From Gallionella sp. (GTDB lineage Bacteria; Pseudomonadota; Gammaproteobacteria; Burkholderiales; Gallionellaceae), in NCBI GenBank assembly GCA_028710565.1, contig JAQTTV010000006.1, forward strand, positions 62,001-126,000: a stretch of DNA of 64,000 bases. The letters run 5' to 3'. How positions within the stretch are numbered: position 1 is the stretch's first letter; each line of letters opens with the position of its first letter. A program made the translations under genes and the position numbers. Under the pieces are notes generated by a model, which saw only the letters and a program-made list of their open reading frames with translations, did no database searches and had not been told where the DNA came from. Shown one piece after another: positions 26,961 through 36,862 of this stretch.

Positions 26961-27106
26961 GCCACTTCCCCATTTGTACGTGCTGGGCATGGATTTTGGC
27001 GGATTCTGGCAAGGGGCGCAATCCTTATTGTGCTGAGGGTTTGTAGCTCCGAGCATATGAAAATTCGCTGTCGATTTTTGCCTGTTTCCTATGCAAAATT
27101 GCACAT

Positions 27107-27134
27107 TCAACTCGCTGTTTATCTGGGATAATCT
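27107..27134 (+). promoter_or_regulatory. Candidate promoter of gmk
   Basis: TTCAAC and TAATCT with a 16-bp spacer, ending about 36 bp before the gmk ATG. A plausible sigma70 promoter by eye only. Confidence 0.35.
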
Positions 27135-27170
27135 CGCCCCTTCCTTTTTCTGTCATCAACTGGAGTTTCT

Positions 27171-27788
27171 ATGTCAGGCAATTTATTTATTATCAGCGCG
27201 CCTTCAGGGGCGGGGAAAACCAGTTTGGTACACGCTTTATTGGACATCAATCCCGATATTGATTTGTCTGTTTCTTACACCACGCGTGCGCCACGGGCGG
27301 GTGAGCATGATGGACGGGATTACCATTTTGTAAGCCGCGAGACGTTTATCGAGATGCTGAATCACGGTGATTTTTTGGAAAGTGCGGAGGTGTATGGGAA
27401 TTTTTACGGCACATCACAAGCGTGGATTTCCAATGAGCGCGCCCGTGGACGGGATATTCTGCTGGAAATTGACTGGCAAGGCGCGGCACAAATACGTGGT
27501 TTGTTCCCAGACGCGATCAGTATTTTCATTTTGCCGCCGTCCTTAGCGGCACTGGAACAACGTTTGGTCGGGCGTGGCAAAGACAACGCAGACATTATTG
27601 CGCGCCGTATGGCAGCAGCACGTGAAGATGTCGCGCATGTGGCCGAATTCGATTATGTTATTATTAACGACAATCTGAATGACGCGCTACGCGAATTGAA
27701 CGCTGTGGTACTCTCTGCCAGAGTGCAAAGTGCGGTGCAATTGTCACGTCATCAAATTTTAATCAATCAGTTACAACAATCGGAATAA
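27171..27788 (+). CDS. gmk: Guanylate kinase
   Basis: Phosphorylates GMP to GDP using ATP; 205 residues. The P-loop [11 protein letters not shown] is at about 9-19, the GMP-binding segment [19 protein letters not shown] follows, and [12 protein letters not shown] is the GMP/ATP site. Normal length. It is the first gene of gmk-rpoZ-spoT, an arrangement that links nucleotide metabolism to the stringent response; rpoZ begins 4 bp after its stop. Confidence 0.97.
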   Translation: MSGNLFIISAPSGAGKTSLVHALLDINPDIDLSVSYTTRAPRAGEHDGRDYHFVSRETFIEMLNHGDFLESAEVYGNFYGTSQAWISNERARGRDILLEIDWQGAAQIRGLFPDAISIFILPPSLAALEQRLVGRGKDNADIIARRMAAAREDVAHVAEFDYVIINDNLNDALRELNAVVLSARVQSAVQLSRHQILINQLQQSE

Positions 27789-27792
27789 CATC

Positions 27793-28002
27793 ATGGCTCG
27801 TATCACCGTTGAAGAATGCTTACCTTTCATCCCTAATCGTTTTGAATTAACCCTGACTGCCGCTTACCGTGCTCGCCAATTGGCAAACGGCGCGACCCAT
27901 CTGACCGATGAAGTCAGTAAAGACAAACCAACTGTTGTAGCACTGCGCGAAATCAGCGAAGGCAAAGTGGGTAAAGAAATCCTGAATCGCGGTCACGCAT
28001 AA
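27793..28002 (+). CDS. rpoZ: RNA polymerase omega subunit
   Basis: A 69-residue protein with the conserved omega motifs [26 protein letters not shown] and [13 protein letters not shown]-like segment (here [14 protein letters not shown]). Omega assists assembly of the beta-prime subunit and contributes to ppGpp binding. It lies between gmk and spoT in the same operon. Confidence 0.97.
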   Translation: MARITVEECLPFIPNRFELTLTAAYRARQLANGATHLTDEVSKDKPTVVALREISEGKVGKEILNRGHA

Positions 28003-28041
28003 AGCAAAACCGTCTGACACCTTGCACGATAAACACTGAAT

Positions 28042-30225
28042 ATGGCGGATATTGTTTCAGCAGAACAGCTCATAGAAGAAGTTTCATCCTACCTGAGTTC
28101 TCAAGATATCGAGATGGTTAGGCAGGCAATTGAGTTTAGTCGCGTTGCACATGTGGGGCAGACGCGACAGTCGGGTGAGTCTTACGTCACACACCCGATC
28201 GCGGTCGCTCGCATACTCACGCCATTTCGTTTGGATGTGCAGACCATTGTTGCTGCTTTGTTGCATGACGTGGTGGAAGACACGGACATTACGACAGAAG
28301 AAATTGCAGCTAAGTTTGGCAAGGGGGTCGCCACCTTGGTGGATGGCTTAAGCAAGCTGGACAAAGTATTTTTTGAAACACGGGAAGATGCGCAAGCAGA
28401 AAATTTCCGCAAAATGCTGATGTCGATGGCGCAAGATGTTCGCGTGGTGCTCATCAAGTTGGCCGATCGCTTACACAATATGCGCACCTTGGGTGCGATG
28501 TCTGATGATAAGCGTGAACGTATCGCCGAAGAAACACTACAAATATATGCCCAAATTGCTTACCGCATGGGGCTGCATGATATTTATCAAGAATTACAAG
28601 ATTTAAGTTTTAAGAATCTGCATCCAAAGATATACCAAGAATTGTCAGATGCACTCGCCATTACGCGTAATAAACGTCGTGTGGTGCTGGATGAAGTGAA
28701 AAAGAAGCTGGAAGATAGACTCAAAGAACATAATATTCTTGCCGTTGTATCAGGTCGTCAAAAAAGCTTTTTTAGTATTTACCAGAAGATGCGTGAGAAA
28801 TCGCTCGCGTTTAACGAAGTATTCGATGTTTTTGCGTTTCGGGTTTTAGTCAATACGCTACCTGAGTGCTACCTCAGCTTAGGCGCGCTGCATAGTTTGT
28901 ATAAGCCTATGCCAGGCAAATTTAAGGACTATATTGCCATTCCTAAAGAGAATGGCTATCAGTCGTTGCATAGCACGTTGATGGTGCCACCCGAAAAAAT
29001 CAGCAAAAATCATCCCACTTTCAATTCAGATGCGGTGAGCCCCTCTGAAACTCCCATCGAAATACAAATTAGAACGCACGAAATGCACAAAATTTGCGAT
29101 GTGGGTGTGGCATCTCATTGGTTGTATAAGAGCGGCGACAATACAATTCGTGAATTTCATCAGAATACGCATAAATGGTTGCAAGAGTTGTTGGATAGAC
29201 TCAACCGCAGTGGCGATTCTTCAGTGTTGATGGATAATTTGCGCGTCGATTTATTCCCAGGCGAAGTGTATGTATTTACCCATACGGGGAAAATTCGCTC
29301 TTTGCCGCGCGATGCAACCGCACTGGATTTTGCTTACAACTTGCATGAAAAAATTGGCACACATTGCACGGGCGCAAAAGTGAATCATGCCGAAGTACCG
29401 CTCGATACCGTATTGTTTAATGGCGATCGTGTCGAGATCCTGTTGGATGACGACGCCGAGCCCAAACTGGCTTGGTTAGATTTTGTCACCACCGCACGAG
29501 CACGGAGTTATATCAGCCATTACTTCAAAACCACGTACTACGATGACATGGTATCGAGAGGCAGAAGCCTGCTCGAACAAACGTGCCTTGCGATCAATAT
29601 CGTGTTGCCAGAGATCAAAGAAGCGCAGTGGCAAAAGCTCCTCAAAGACACCAAGGTCAAAACGCGGGAAGACATACTGGCTGACATCGGGATTGGTGAT
29701 CGCCACGCGGTATTGGTCGCACGTCGACTGGCGCAAGCATCAGACATCAATCTGGGTGATGTGGCACAGAAACTACCCGCTATTATCATTAAAGGTACGG
29801 AAGGTGGACCGATACGTTTTGCGAACTGTTGCAACCCGATACCAGGCGATCCTATTGTCGGCGAATTTCAACGTCGGAAGGGGTTGTTGGTGCATACGCA
29901 AGATTGCCCAAGTTTACAACGGGGCTACAGTGTGCCCAGTGCTTTAAATTTGGAATGGGATCACGACATTAAACGTCTATTCCCTGTAAATTTCAGCATT
30001 CAGGCGCACAACCAGCCTGGGGTATTGGCAAAAGTATCAGCGGCCATTGGTGATGCTGGCTTCAATATCGAAAACCTCAACATGGACAATGAAGGCAAAT
30101 ATGCTTGGTTGCATTTCACTTTGAAAGTAAGCAATACGCAGCAACTCGCTACAATCAAAGAAGGCATCCGAAAATATCCAGAAATCATCGCCGTCATTCG
30201 AGAGAAAGAAAGTCCTTCTAAATAA
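28042..30225 (+). CDS. spoT: Bifunctional (p)ppGpp synthetase/hydrolase
   Basis: A 727-residue RelA/SpoT homologue. An intact HD hydrolase motif (LLHDVVEDTD, about residue 72) is followed by the synthetase region (GRQKSFFSIYQKM, EVFDVFAFRVL and EIQIRTHEMH), a TGS domain (VYVFTHTGKIRSLPRDATALD), a zinc-finger-like region (FANCCNPIPGDPIVG) and a C-terminal ACT domain. Both activities therefore look present, as in single Rel/SpoT enzymes of betaproteobacteria. It is the third gene of gmk-rpoZ-spoT and ends with a strong terminator. Confidence 0.96.
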   Translation: MADIVSAEQLIEEVSSYLSSQDIEMVRQAIEFSRVAHVGQTRQSGESYVTHPIAVARILTPFRLDVQTIVAALLHDVVEDTDITTEEIAAKFGKGVATLVDGLSKLDKVFFETREDAQAENFRKMLMSMAQDVRVVLIKLADRLHNMRTLGAMSDDKRERIAEETLQIYAQIAYRMGLHDIYQELQDLSFKNLHPKIYQELSDALAITRNKRRVVLDEVKKKLEDRLKEHNILAVVSGRQKSFFSIYQKMREKSLAFNEVFDVFAFRVLVNTLPECYLSLGALHSLYKPMPGKFKDYIAIPKENGYQSLHSTLMVPPEKISKNHPTFNSDAVSPSETPIEIQIRTHEMHKICDVGVASHWLYKSGDNTIREFHQNTHKWLQELLDRLNRSGDSSVLMDNLRVDLFPGEVYVFTHTGKIRSLPRDATALDFAYNLHEKIGTHCTGAKVNHAEVPLDTVLFNGDRVEILLDDDAEPKLAWLDFVTTARARSYISHYFKTTYYDDMVSRGRSLLEQTCLAINIVLPEIKEAQWQKLLKDTKVKTREDILADIGIGDRHAVLVARRLAQASDINLGDVAQKLPAIIIKGTEGGPIRFANCCNPIPGDPIVGEFQRRKGLLVHTQDCPSLQRGYSVPSALNLEWDHDIKRLFPVNFSIQAHNQPGVLAKVSAAIGDAGFNIENLNMDNEGKYAWLHFTLKVSNTQQLATIKEGIRKYPEIIAVIREKESPSK

Positions 30226-30260
30226 CAAAACAGCCCACGAAATCCGTGGGCTGTTTTGTT
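30224..30260 (+). terminator. Rho-independent terminator after spoT
   Basis: A 16-bp perfect stem, AACAAAACAGCCCACG paired with CGTGGGCTGTTTTGTT, with a 5-base loop. It begins inside the spoT stop codon. Confidence 0.93.
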
Positions 30261-30343
30261 AAGGCGTTGAGTCTATTAGTCGTTAGCCTCTAGTTTTTAG
30301 TTGTGAGGATGGATTCACCTTGCCAATGAACAGCTTATTACAG

Positions 30344-31090
30344 CTATTCTGCGCTCATCCACCCTTTTAACGCATCCATTTGTCGATATTGTGTCAGGTC
30401 GATATGTAACGGGGTGATTGAGACAGAGTTTGCGGCAAGTGCGTGGAAGTCTGTTCCCTCCCCCGCATCTTGCGCCTTACCTGCAGCCCCCACCCAATAA
30501 ACTGTTTCGCCTTGTGGATTGCTGGCTTTAATTACAGGTTCAGCTTTATGACGTTTACCTAAACGAGTGACGTGCATTCCTTGCAATGCTGAATAGGGTA
30601 CATTGGGTACATTGACATTTAACAGCCACGGTTCCGTATGAGTTTGTGCAGCAAAGCGTTGTACCAATTCCACAGCAACTTGGGCGGCTGTTTCATAATG
30701 TATCAAGTTTTTACCGACCAATGACAGCGCGATAGAGGGAATACCTAACAATAAGCCTTCCGTTGCCGCCGCAACTGTTCCCGAATAAATCGTATCATCT
30801 CCCATATTCGCGCCAGCATTAATGCCTGACACCACCATATCAGGCTGATACGCCAACATGCCTGTAACCGCGAGATGCACGCAATCCGTTGGCGTGCCAT
30901 TGACGTAATAAAATCCGTTGGCCGCTTGCCGCAATTTAAGTGGCCGATCCAAAGTCAAGGAATTACTTGCACCGCTGCGATCGCGCTCAGGGGCAACCAC
31001 CACCACTTCCGCTACTTTACTTAAATGTGCCGCAAGACAGGCTAATCCAGGGGCAAAATAGCCGTCGTCATTACTGATTAAAATACGCAT
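30344..31090 (-). CDS. surE: 5'/3'-nucleotidase SurE
   Basis: A 248-residue phosphatase acting on nucleoside monophosphates in stationary-phase survival. The start [15 protein letters not shown] carries the metal-binding aspartate pair, and [15 protein letters not shown] with [20 protein letters not shown] are the other conserved segments. Length is normal. In many relatives surE lies next to pcm and nlpD; here those genes are absent. It faces spoT, and their ends are about 120 bp apart. Confidence 0.95.
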   Translation of the reverse strand: MRILISNDDGYFAPGLACLAAHLSKVAEVVVVAPERDRSGASNSLTLDRPLKLRQAANGFYYVNGTPTDCVHLAVTGMLAYQPDMVVSGINAGANMGDDTIYSGTVAAATEGLLLGIPSIALSLVGKNLIHYETAAQVAVELVQRFAAQTHTEPWLLNVNVPNVPYSALQGMHVTRLGKRHKAEPVIKASNPQGETVYWVGAAGKAQDAGEGTDFHALAANSVSITPLHIDLTQYRQMDALKGWMSAE

Positions 31091-31142
31091 TTTAGTGATC
31101 CTTGCGTGAGTTTAGAAGATGAAATGGACAGAAGCGCGCAAT

Positions 31143-31176
31143 TAAAAAAACCAGCCTAAGCTGGTTTTTTTAATTG
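31143..31176 (-). terminator. Rho-independent terminator upstream of surE
   Basis: Stem AAAAAAACCAGC / GCTGGTTTTTTT with loop CTAA. It follows the small membrane protein gene on the minus strand and precedes surE. Confidence 0.88.
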
Positions 31177-31190
31177 CGCTGAACAACGTA

Positions 31191-31289
31191 TTATTTATTG
31201 CTTGCGAACAACTGTGTCAACATCCATCCAGCAAATGCGATTGCCATTGCCATTGTACCGACGGCGCAGATTGTAGCGATAATACCCAT
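31191..31289 (-). CDS. Small single-helix membrane protein (32 residues)
   Basis: A 32-codon frame, MGIIATICAVGTMAMAIAFA then a short polar tail, with an unusually good ribosome binding site (GGGAGGAG, 7 bp before the ATG) and a terminator directly after the stop. A longer frame up to 31466 is unlikely to be used. One membrane helix with an alanine- and glycine-rich face. Function unknown. Confidence 0.65.
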   Translation of the reverse strand: MGIIATICAVGTMAMAIAFAGWMLTQLFASNK

Positions 31290-31546
31290 TTTTTTCTCCT
31301 CCCAAGAGATTACATTGAACACAACAACTAAAAAACGACTAGGCGTGAATCGTAGCATAATTTTCCATGACCACAAGGTATTTTCGTGATGCAAATTACA
31401 AATAACATGCCCATTTCCCAGTAAAAACATCGACCATTTCTCCCTCATATTCACCTTTTGACTCACTGGTTTAGTAAGGTATCGTTTAAAAATACAGCCT
31501 AATTTCGGTTAAACTGCACGCCTTACGATTGAACGAGATTAAACTC

Positions 31547-32635
31547 ATGTCTGGGAATACTTTTGGTACTTTATTTACCGTCACTTCTTTTGGGGAATCA
31601 CACGGTGCGGCAATAGGCTGCGTGGTAGATGGTTGCCCTCCTGGGCTGTCACTCTGCGAAGCAGATATTCAAGTAGAACTGGATAGACGCAAGCCTGGCA
31701 CCTCTCGTCACGTCACACAACGCCGCGAATCCGATACCGTTGAAATCTTGTCTGGAATATTTGAAGGCAAAACGACAGGCACGCCCATCGCATTACTCAT
31801 CCGTAATGAAGATCAACGCAGCAAGGATTACGGCAATATCGCCGAGACCTTCCGCCCTGGACATGCTGATTACACTTATACCCAAAAATACGGCGTACGC
31901 GATCATCGCGGCGGTGGTCGCTCTTCCGCACGCGAAACGGCGGTGCGCGTAGCAGCAGGCGCGATTGCTAAAAAATGGCTTAATGAACGTTATGGTGTCG
32001 TCATCCGTGGCTATCTGTCGCAATTGGGTGACATAGAGCTCCCCTTCCAAAGTTGGGACGGTGTGAACAGCAATCCATTTTTCTCCGCGAATGCCGACAA
32101 GATTGCTGAGCTGGAAAGCTATATGGATGCGCTACGCAAGTCAGGCGACTCCATTGGCGCGAAGCTCAGTGTCGTGGCAGAAAATGTGCCCGTCGGTTGG
32201 GGCGAACCCGTGTATGACCGCCTGGATGCCGAAATCGCCTACGCGCTGATGGGCATCAATGCCGCCAAAGGCGTGGAAATCGGCGCAGGTTTTGGGTGTG
32301 TGACGCAACGTGGTAGCGAGCACGGCGACGAAATGACCCCCAACGGTTTTTTATCCAACCACGCAGGCGGGATTTTGGGTGGCATTTCCACAGGGCAATC
32401 CATCGTGGCGCACGTCGCCATCAAACCCACCTCCAGCATCCGCATCCCGCGCCAGTCGATTAACCGATCAGGTGAGGCCGTGATGGTTTCCACCGAAGGT
32501 CGCCACGATCCTTGTGTGGCGATCCGAGCGACCCCGATTGCCGAAGCGATGTTGGCATTGGTGCTAATCGACCACGCCTTGCGCCATCGCGCGCAAAATG
32601 CCGATGTGGTGTGTACGACACCGAAAATTCAATAA
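31547..32635 (+). CDS. aroC: Chorismate synthase
   Basis: Catalyses the last step of the shikimate pathway, EPSP to chorismate, with reduced FMN. It is 362 residues from the ATG at 31547 ([20 protein letters not shown]). The FMN/substrate motifs [29 protein letters not shown] and the C-terminal GRHDPCV are intact. An earlier TTG at 31529 is in frame but family members begin at MSGNTFG. It is followed by a membrane protein gene, with a repeat between. Confidence 0.97.
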   Translation: MSGNTFGTLFTVTSFGESHGAAIGCVVDGCPPGLSLCEADIQVELDRRKPGTSRHVTQRRESDTVEILSGIFEGKTTGTPIALLIRNEDQRSKDYGNIAETFRPGHADYTYTQKYGVRDHRGGGRSSARETAVRVAAGAIAKKWLNERYGVVIRGYLSQLGDIELPFQSWDGVNSNPFFSANADKIAELESYMDALRKSGDSIGAKLSVVAENVPVGWGEPVYDRLDAEIAYALMGINAAKGVEIGAGFGCVTQRGSEHGDEMTPNGFLSNHAGGILGGISTGQSIVAHVAIKPTSSIRIPRQSINRSGEAVMVSTEGRHDPCVAIRATPIAEAMLALVLIDHALRHRAQNADVVCTTPKIQ

Positions 32636-32692
32636 GGATAACTCGTTCACATACGCTTGAAAAACATGGGGATGAATTCGCACCTAAACCAT

Positions 32693-32735
32693 TACTCCCC
32701 TCGCCCACTTGTGGGAGAGGGGCTGGGGGAGAGGG
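32693..32735. repeat. CCCCTCGCCC-type palindrome
   Basis: CTCCCCTCGCCCACTTGTGG followed by GAGAGGGGCTGGGGGAGAGG. Same family as the repeat at 24369-24471. Confidence 0.75.
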
Positions 32736-32771
32736 AATTCGTGTAGATATTTGTGCCACTAGGAGAACATC

Positions 32772-33302
32772 ATGGCTTTGCCCCCACTAGATAGTTTCAA
32801 TGACGACGACTGGTCAGTCGTACCACCATTTGCCTTGATCTCCTATCTGGTCGCGGCGGTGTTGATCTTATGGCTGGCAAACACAGGCGAGGGTTGGGTG
32901 TACTTGCTGGACAATGCCAACTTGGCGTTCCACGAGGCAGGGCATCCTATTTTCAGCGTATTAGGTGAAAGCATTACGGTGTATGGCGGGACGATGGGGC
33001 AGCTGGCCTTTCCACTGGCTGCGGCGTGGACGTTTCGCCGTCAGCATGTGACCACATCGTATGCCTTTTCACTGCTGTGGCTGGGTGAGAACTTGTTCAA
33101 CATCGCCCGCTATATGGCGGATGCCCGCGCCCAAATTTTGCCCTTGGTGGGCAATGGCGAACATGACTGGACTGAAATTTTCAGTCGTTGGCACGTGTTG
33201 GGCAGCGACACCACCATTGCGGGCTTGGTGCGTTTTCTCGGCTGGGTCATTATTATCAGCACAGGGCTTTGGTTAGCCTATCGCAAACAACAAAACGACT
33301 GA
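32772..33302 (+). CDS. Membrane protein with HEAGH metallopeptidase-like motif
   Basis: A 176-residue protein with about four hydrophobic segments (LISYLVAAVLILWLA, then GTMGQLAFPLAAAW, then AFSLLWLGENLFNIARYM, then LGWVIIISTGLWLAY). Residues 53-57 read HEAGH, the zinc-binding motif of several metallopeptidases, just after a hydrophobic segment, as in site-2-type proteases. The usual third ligand is not evident, so activity is unproven. It follows aroC. Family not recognised. Confidence 0.7.
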   Translation: MALPPLDSFNDDDWSVVPPFALISYLVAAVLILWLANTGEGWVYLLDNANLAFHEAGHPIFSVLGESITVYGGTMGQLAFPLAAAWTFRRQHVTTSYAFSLLWLGENLFNIARYMADARAQILPLVGNGEHDWTEIFSRWHVLGSDTTIAGLVRFLGWVIIISTGLWLAYRKQQND

Positions 33303-33402
33303 TTCCAGCCCCTTTTTCACCCTAAATACCTGAATAACTGCGCCCTTAGTTGCTCGCGGTGTTAAAATCGCGCTCCAAAAATTTTTACTGATTGAGTTTG
33401 TC

Positions 33403-35001
33403 ATGCTTGCTACCGCGAATATCACCATGCAGTTTGGGGCTAAGCCCTTGTTTGAAAACGTGTCCGTCAAATTTGGCGACGGTAACCGCTATGGGCTAAT
33501 CGGCGCAAATGGCTGCGGCAAATCGACCTTTATGAAAATTTTGGGCGGCGATTTGGAGCAAACATCGGGCAATGTGATGTTGGACAAAGACGAACGCTTG
33601 GGTAAATTACGCCAAGATCAGTTTGCTTACGAAGACATGCGCGTGTTGGATGTGGTGATGATGGGTCACGCAGAAATGTGGGCAGCGATGTCCGAACGCG
33701 ATGCGATTTATGCCAATCCCGATGCGTCCGAAGAAGATTACATGCGCGCCGCCGACTTGGAAGCCGAATTTGCCGAATACGACGGCTATACCGCCGAACC
33801 CCGTGCGGGCGAATTGTTGTTGGGCGTGGGCATTCCCATTGACTTGCACCACGGCCCGATGCGCGAAGTTGCCCCAGGTTTTAAATTGCGCGTGCTGTTG
33901 GCGCAGGCGTTGTTTTCTAATCCAGACATTTTGCTGTTGGACGAACCGACCAATAACTTGGACATCAATACCATTCGCTGGCTGGAAGATATTCTCAATG
34001 CGCGCACCTGCACCATGGTGATTATTTCCCATGACCGCCATTTCTTGAACAGCGTGTGTAGCCACATGTCCGATTTGGACTACGGTAAAATCACCACGTA
34101 TCCAGGCACTTACGACGAATATATGATGGCGGCGACGCAAGCGCGTGAGCAGCAATCTGCCGACAATGCTAAAGCCAAGGAAAAAGTCGCTGAATTGAAA
34201 GCCTTCGTGGCGCGCTTCTCGGCGAATGCGTCCAAGGCGAAACAAGCGACTTCGCGCGCACGTCAAATCGACAAAATCAAAATCGAAGACATCAAACCGT
34301 CCAGCCGCCAATATCCGTTTATTCGCTTTGAATACGACGAACGTGAAAAACTACATCGTACTGCCGTGGAAGTGCAACACATGTCCAAAGGATTCGACAA
34401 GATGTTGTTTTCAAATGTCAATTTCCGTATCGACGCGGGCGAACGCGTGGCGATTATCGGCCCAAACGGGATTGGTAAAACCACCTTGCTGCGTTGCTTG
34501 GCAGGTGACTTAGCCCCTGATACAGGCGACATCAAATGGACGGAAAAAGCCAAAATCGGTTATTACGCCCAAGATCACAGTGCAGATTTTGCCAAAGACG
34601 AACTGATGACCGACTGGATGACGTGGTGGCGCGGTCCAAATGATGACGACCAAACCGTGCGCGCCACCTTGGGACGCTTGTTGTTCTCAGGCGACGACAG
34701 CAAGAAAAACGTCAAAGTCTTGTCAGGCGGCGAAAAAGGTCGGATGTTGTTCGGCAAGCTGATGTTGCAACGCAACAACGTGTTGCTGATGGACGAACCG
34801 ACCAACCACATGGACATGGAATCCATCGAATCGCTCAACACCGCGCTGCTGGAATACAAAGGCACCGTGCTGTTCGTCAGTCATGACCGAGAATTCGTCA
34901 GCTCCTTAGCCACACGCATTATCGAAATCTCCAGCAAAGGCGTGACGGATTACCACGGCACGTATGAAGAATACTTACGTGACCAAGGGGCGACGATTTA
35001 A
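33403..35001 (+). CDS. ybiT: ABC-F family ATPase, YbiT-like
   Basis: A 532-residue soluble protein with two ABC ATPase domains: Walker [10 protein letters not shown] near 35-43 and GPNGIGKTT near 352-360, Walker [12 protein letters not shown] and [11 protein letters not shown], with the linker ([20 protein letters not shown]) between them. The first signature is degenerate ([12 protein letters not shown]), whereas the second is LSGGEKGRM, a pattern typical of YbiT. ABC-F proteins act on ribosomes to relieve stalling. It is expressed alone. Confidence 0.93.
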   Translation: MLATANITMQFGAKPLFENVSVKFGDGNRYGLIGANGCGKSTFMKILGGDLEQTSGNVMLDKDERLGKLRQDQFAYEDMRVLDVVMMGHAEMWAAMSERDAIYANPDASEEDYMRAADLEAEFAEYDGYTAEPRAGELLLGVGIPIDLHHGPMREVAPGFKLRVLLAQALFSNPDILLLDEPTNNLDINTIRWLEDILNARTCTMVIISHDRHFLNSVCSHMSDLDYGKITTYPGTYDEYMMAATQAREQQSADNAKAKEKVAELKAFVARFSANASKAKQATSRARQIDKIKIEDIKPSSRQYPFIRFEYDEREKLHRTAVEVQHMSKGFDKMLFSNVNFRIDAGERVAIIGPNGIGKTTLLRCLAGDLAPDTGDIKWTEKAKIGYYAQDHSADFAKDELMTDWMTWWRGPNDDDQTVRATLGRLLFSGDDSKKNVKVLSGGEKGRMLFGKLMLQRNNVLLMDEPTNHMDMESIESLNTALLEYKGTVLFVSHDREFVSSLATRIIEISSKGVTDYHGTYEEYLRDQGATI

Positions 35002-35033
35002 TACTAATCCCCCTCGCCCGCCAGCAATAGCAT

Positions 35034-35138
35034 TCCCTCCCCCTAGCAGGGGGAGGGTTAGGGTGGGGGTAGAAATGGTTCATTACAGCACAACGCTTCA
35101 ACCCCCATCCCAGCCTTCCCCCTGCTAGGGGGAAGGAG
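35034..35138. repeat. Inverted repeat pair downstream of ybiT
   Basis: Two arms, CCCTCCCCCTAGCAGGGGGA (35034-35071) and CTTCCCCCTGCTAGGGGGAA (35101-35138), flanking AT-richer sequence in the ybiT-murI gap. Confidence 0.75.
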
Positions 35139-35228
35139 TTGCACATATATTGATTATTTTCAAATCATCATGTTAGCTCTGTTTTTTCTAGGTGCATCCG
35201 CCTGCGTGCATGAAAGGCTTATCAAGAC

Positions 35229-36032
35229 ATGCAGCAAACCATAGGTGTTTTTGATTCTGGTGTCGGCGGCTTGTCCGTGCTGCACCATATTCGCCACACG
35301 CTGCCGCATCATCGTCTCATTTATGTTGCCGATTCGGGACACGTTCCCTACGGCGACAAAACGCCTGCTTACATCACCGAACGCTCACACACCCTCACTC
35401 GCTTTCTGATTGAACAAGGCGCGCACGCCATTGTCATCGCCTGCAACACCGCCACCGCCGCTGCGGTTGCCAGCTTGCGTGACCACTTCACCTTGCCCAT
35501 CATCGGCATGGAACCCGCTGTCAAACCTGCCGTTGCAGCGACCCATCGTGGTGTCGTCGGCGTATTGGCGACCATAGGCACTTTAGAAAGTGCCCGCTTT
35601 GCGGCTTTGTTGGGGAAATATGCGGGGGCAGTTGAAATCGTCACCCAAGGTTGCCCAGGGCTGGTAGAACAAGTTGAGCGGGGCGAGTTACACACCCCCA
35701 AAACGCGAGAATTGGTTGCGCGCTATGCCTTGCCGCTATTGGCACGCGGCGCAGACACCTTGATTTTGGGCTGCACCCACTATCCCTTTCTCAAGCCGCT
35801 GATACGCGAAGTGGTGGGCGAAAACATCACCCTCATCGACACAGGCGAAGCCGTCGCCCGACACCTAAAGCTGCGTATCCAAAGCGAATTACCGCCCCAC
35901 TTTTCACCCGCCACCCTGACCCCAGACGCACAATTTTTCACCAGCGGCGACGTGGTGCGCGGCAGGGAAATTATGTCGTTGTTGTGGGGGAATGAGGTTG
36001 AGGTCAGGGCTTTACCACTACCGTTCGCCTGA
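35229..36032 (+). CDS. murI: Glutamate racemase
   Basis: Makes D-glutamate for peptidoglycan; 267 residues. The catalytic cysteine pair is visible in VIACNTATAAAV and LGCTHYPFL, with the N-terminal GVFDSGVGGLSVL substrate loop. Length is normal. It is followed 17 bp downstream by a small ParD-like gene on the same strand. Confidence 0.96.
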   Translation: MQQTIGVFDSGVGGLSVLHHIRHTLPHHRLIYVADSGHVPYGDKTPAYITERSHTLTRFLIEQGAHAIVIACNTATAAAVASLRDHFTLPIIGMEPAVKPAVAATHRGVVGVLATIGTLESARFAALLGKYAGAVEIVTQGCPGLVEQVERGELHTPKTRELVARYALPLLARGADTLILGCTHYPFLKPLIREVVGENITLIDTGEAVARHLKLRIQSELPPHFSPATLTPDAQFFTSGDVVRGREIMSLLWGNEVEVRALPLPFA

Positions 36033-36049
36033 GAACTTAAGGAAATTCC

Positions 36050-36232
36050 ATGGAAACCAGCGAATCACAAACTGACTTCATCACCCGCGCTTTACTTGCT
36101 CGTGATGAAGCTAAAGCCACAGACGAGTATTACAGCGCGGAACAAGTGCTACGCGAATTGGATGATTTATTGGCGGGCGTATCCACAAATCATTCAGCTT
36201 GCGAGAACTTACCCTTGCAAATCATCCAATGA
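36050..36232 (+). CDS. Orphan ParD-like antitoxin, probably truncated
   Basis: A 60-residue protein with AAGGAAATTCC upstream. The segment TDFITRALLARDEAKATDEYYSAEQVLRELDDLLAG resembles the C-terminal toxin-binding part of ParD-type antitoxins, but without a recognisable N-terminal ribbon-helix-helix and without a parE after it. Its last 24 bases overlap the convergent XRE antitoxin gene. It probably is a fragment whose toxin partner was lost or displaced by the RelE/XRE module. Confidence 0.6.
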   Translation: METSESQTDFITRALLARDEAKATDEYYSAEQVLRELDDLLAGVSTNHSACENLPLQIIQ

Positions 36233-36577
36233 CACGCCCAACGCCCGCGCTAGAGCTTTAAGCGTTTTCACCGCCCCTTGTCGTTTGCCCGTTTCAATTT
36301 GGCACAAATAAGCGGTGCTAATCCCCGCTTGGGCTGCCAACGCGTCTTGCGTCAATTGGTGATGTTCGCGCCATGCTTTAACAGGATGCGCCCCTGCAAG
36401 CAATTGATTCACCACCGCGCTAGGCACGCGAAACCCCGTATCTGCCGCCTTGGCTTGGTCATACAAAGCCTCGTCGCCACGCTCCTCCAGCAACGCTGCC
36501 ATGCGTATAAACAAAGGCATCGGCACAATCGCATATTCGCGTTGCCCATTGCGTTCAATAAATTGGATATTTGTCAT
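36209..36577 (-). CDS. XRE-family antitoxin
   Basis: A 122-residue protein with a C-terminal helix-turn-helix: AWREHHQLTQDALAAQAGISTAYL. The N-terminal half (IVPMPLFIRMAALLEER) probably binds the toxin. Its ATG overlaps the stop of the RelE gene by 4 bp. Antitoxin placed second, as in HigBA-type modules. It probably represses the operon via the TTAGCT-TTT-AGCTAA palindrome upstream of the toxin gene. Confidence 0.85.
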   Translation of the reverse strand: MTNIQFIERNGQREYAIVPMPLFIRMAALLEERGDEALYDQAKAADTGFRVPSAVVNQLLAGAHPVKAWREHHQLTQDALAAQAGISTAYLCQIETGKRQGAVKTLKALARALGVSLDDLQG

Positions 36578-36828
36578 TTGTAAACCCCTCCGCGTGGTGC
36601 GATAGCTAACACATAAATCACCAGCTTATCTCCTTGAATTTCATAAATAATCCGCCAATCCCCCACACGCAGCCGATAACCATCACGCCCAATCAATTTT
36701 TTGACCTGAGGCATGGCAAAAGGATTTGCGGCAAGCTGTTCGATTTTGCTGACAATGCCAAGTTGCACATTGCGCGGCAAAACTTTTAAAGCCTTCACTG
36801 CATCGCGGGAGTATTCGATTTTAAACAT
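36574..36828 (-). CDS. RelE/ParE superfamily toxin
   Basis: An 84-residue protein from the ATG at 36828 (MFKIEYSRDAVKALKVLPRN). It contains RDGYRLRVGDWRIIYEI, the core of RelE-type mRNA interferases and ParE, and YVLAIAPRGGVY near the end. RelE toxins cut mRNA on the ribosome; which branch this belongs to is not certain. It is the first gene of a two-gene operon with the XRE antitoxin. Confidence 0.88.
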   Translation of the reverse strand: MFKIEYSRDAVKALKVLPRNVQLGIVSKIEQLAANPFAMPQVKKLIGRDGYRLRVGDWRIIYEIQGDKLVIYVLAIAPRGGVYK

Positions 36829-36833
36829 GATGC

Positions 36834-36862
36834 ACATTAGCTTTTAGCTAATAATTAGTCAA
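36834..36862 (-). promoter_or_regulatory. Promoter and operator of the relE-xre operon
   Basis: On the minus strand TTGACT (36857-36862), a 17-bp spacer and TAATGT (36834-36839). A perfect palindrome TTAGCT-TTT-AGCTAA (36837-36851) covers the -10 region, a likely antitoxin operator. Confidence 0.7.

Noticed and set aside
33607-34311. 234-codon frame opposite ybiT
   Set aside because: Antisense shadow of the ABC-F gene; its H- and V-rich sequence is typical of such shadows.
33403-35001. First signature motif of the ABC-F protein considered as damaged
   Set aside because: The same degenerate first signature occurs in normal YbiT proteins.
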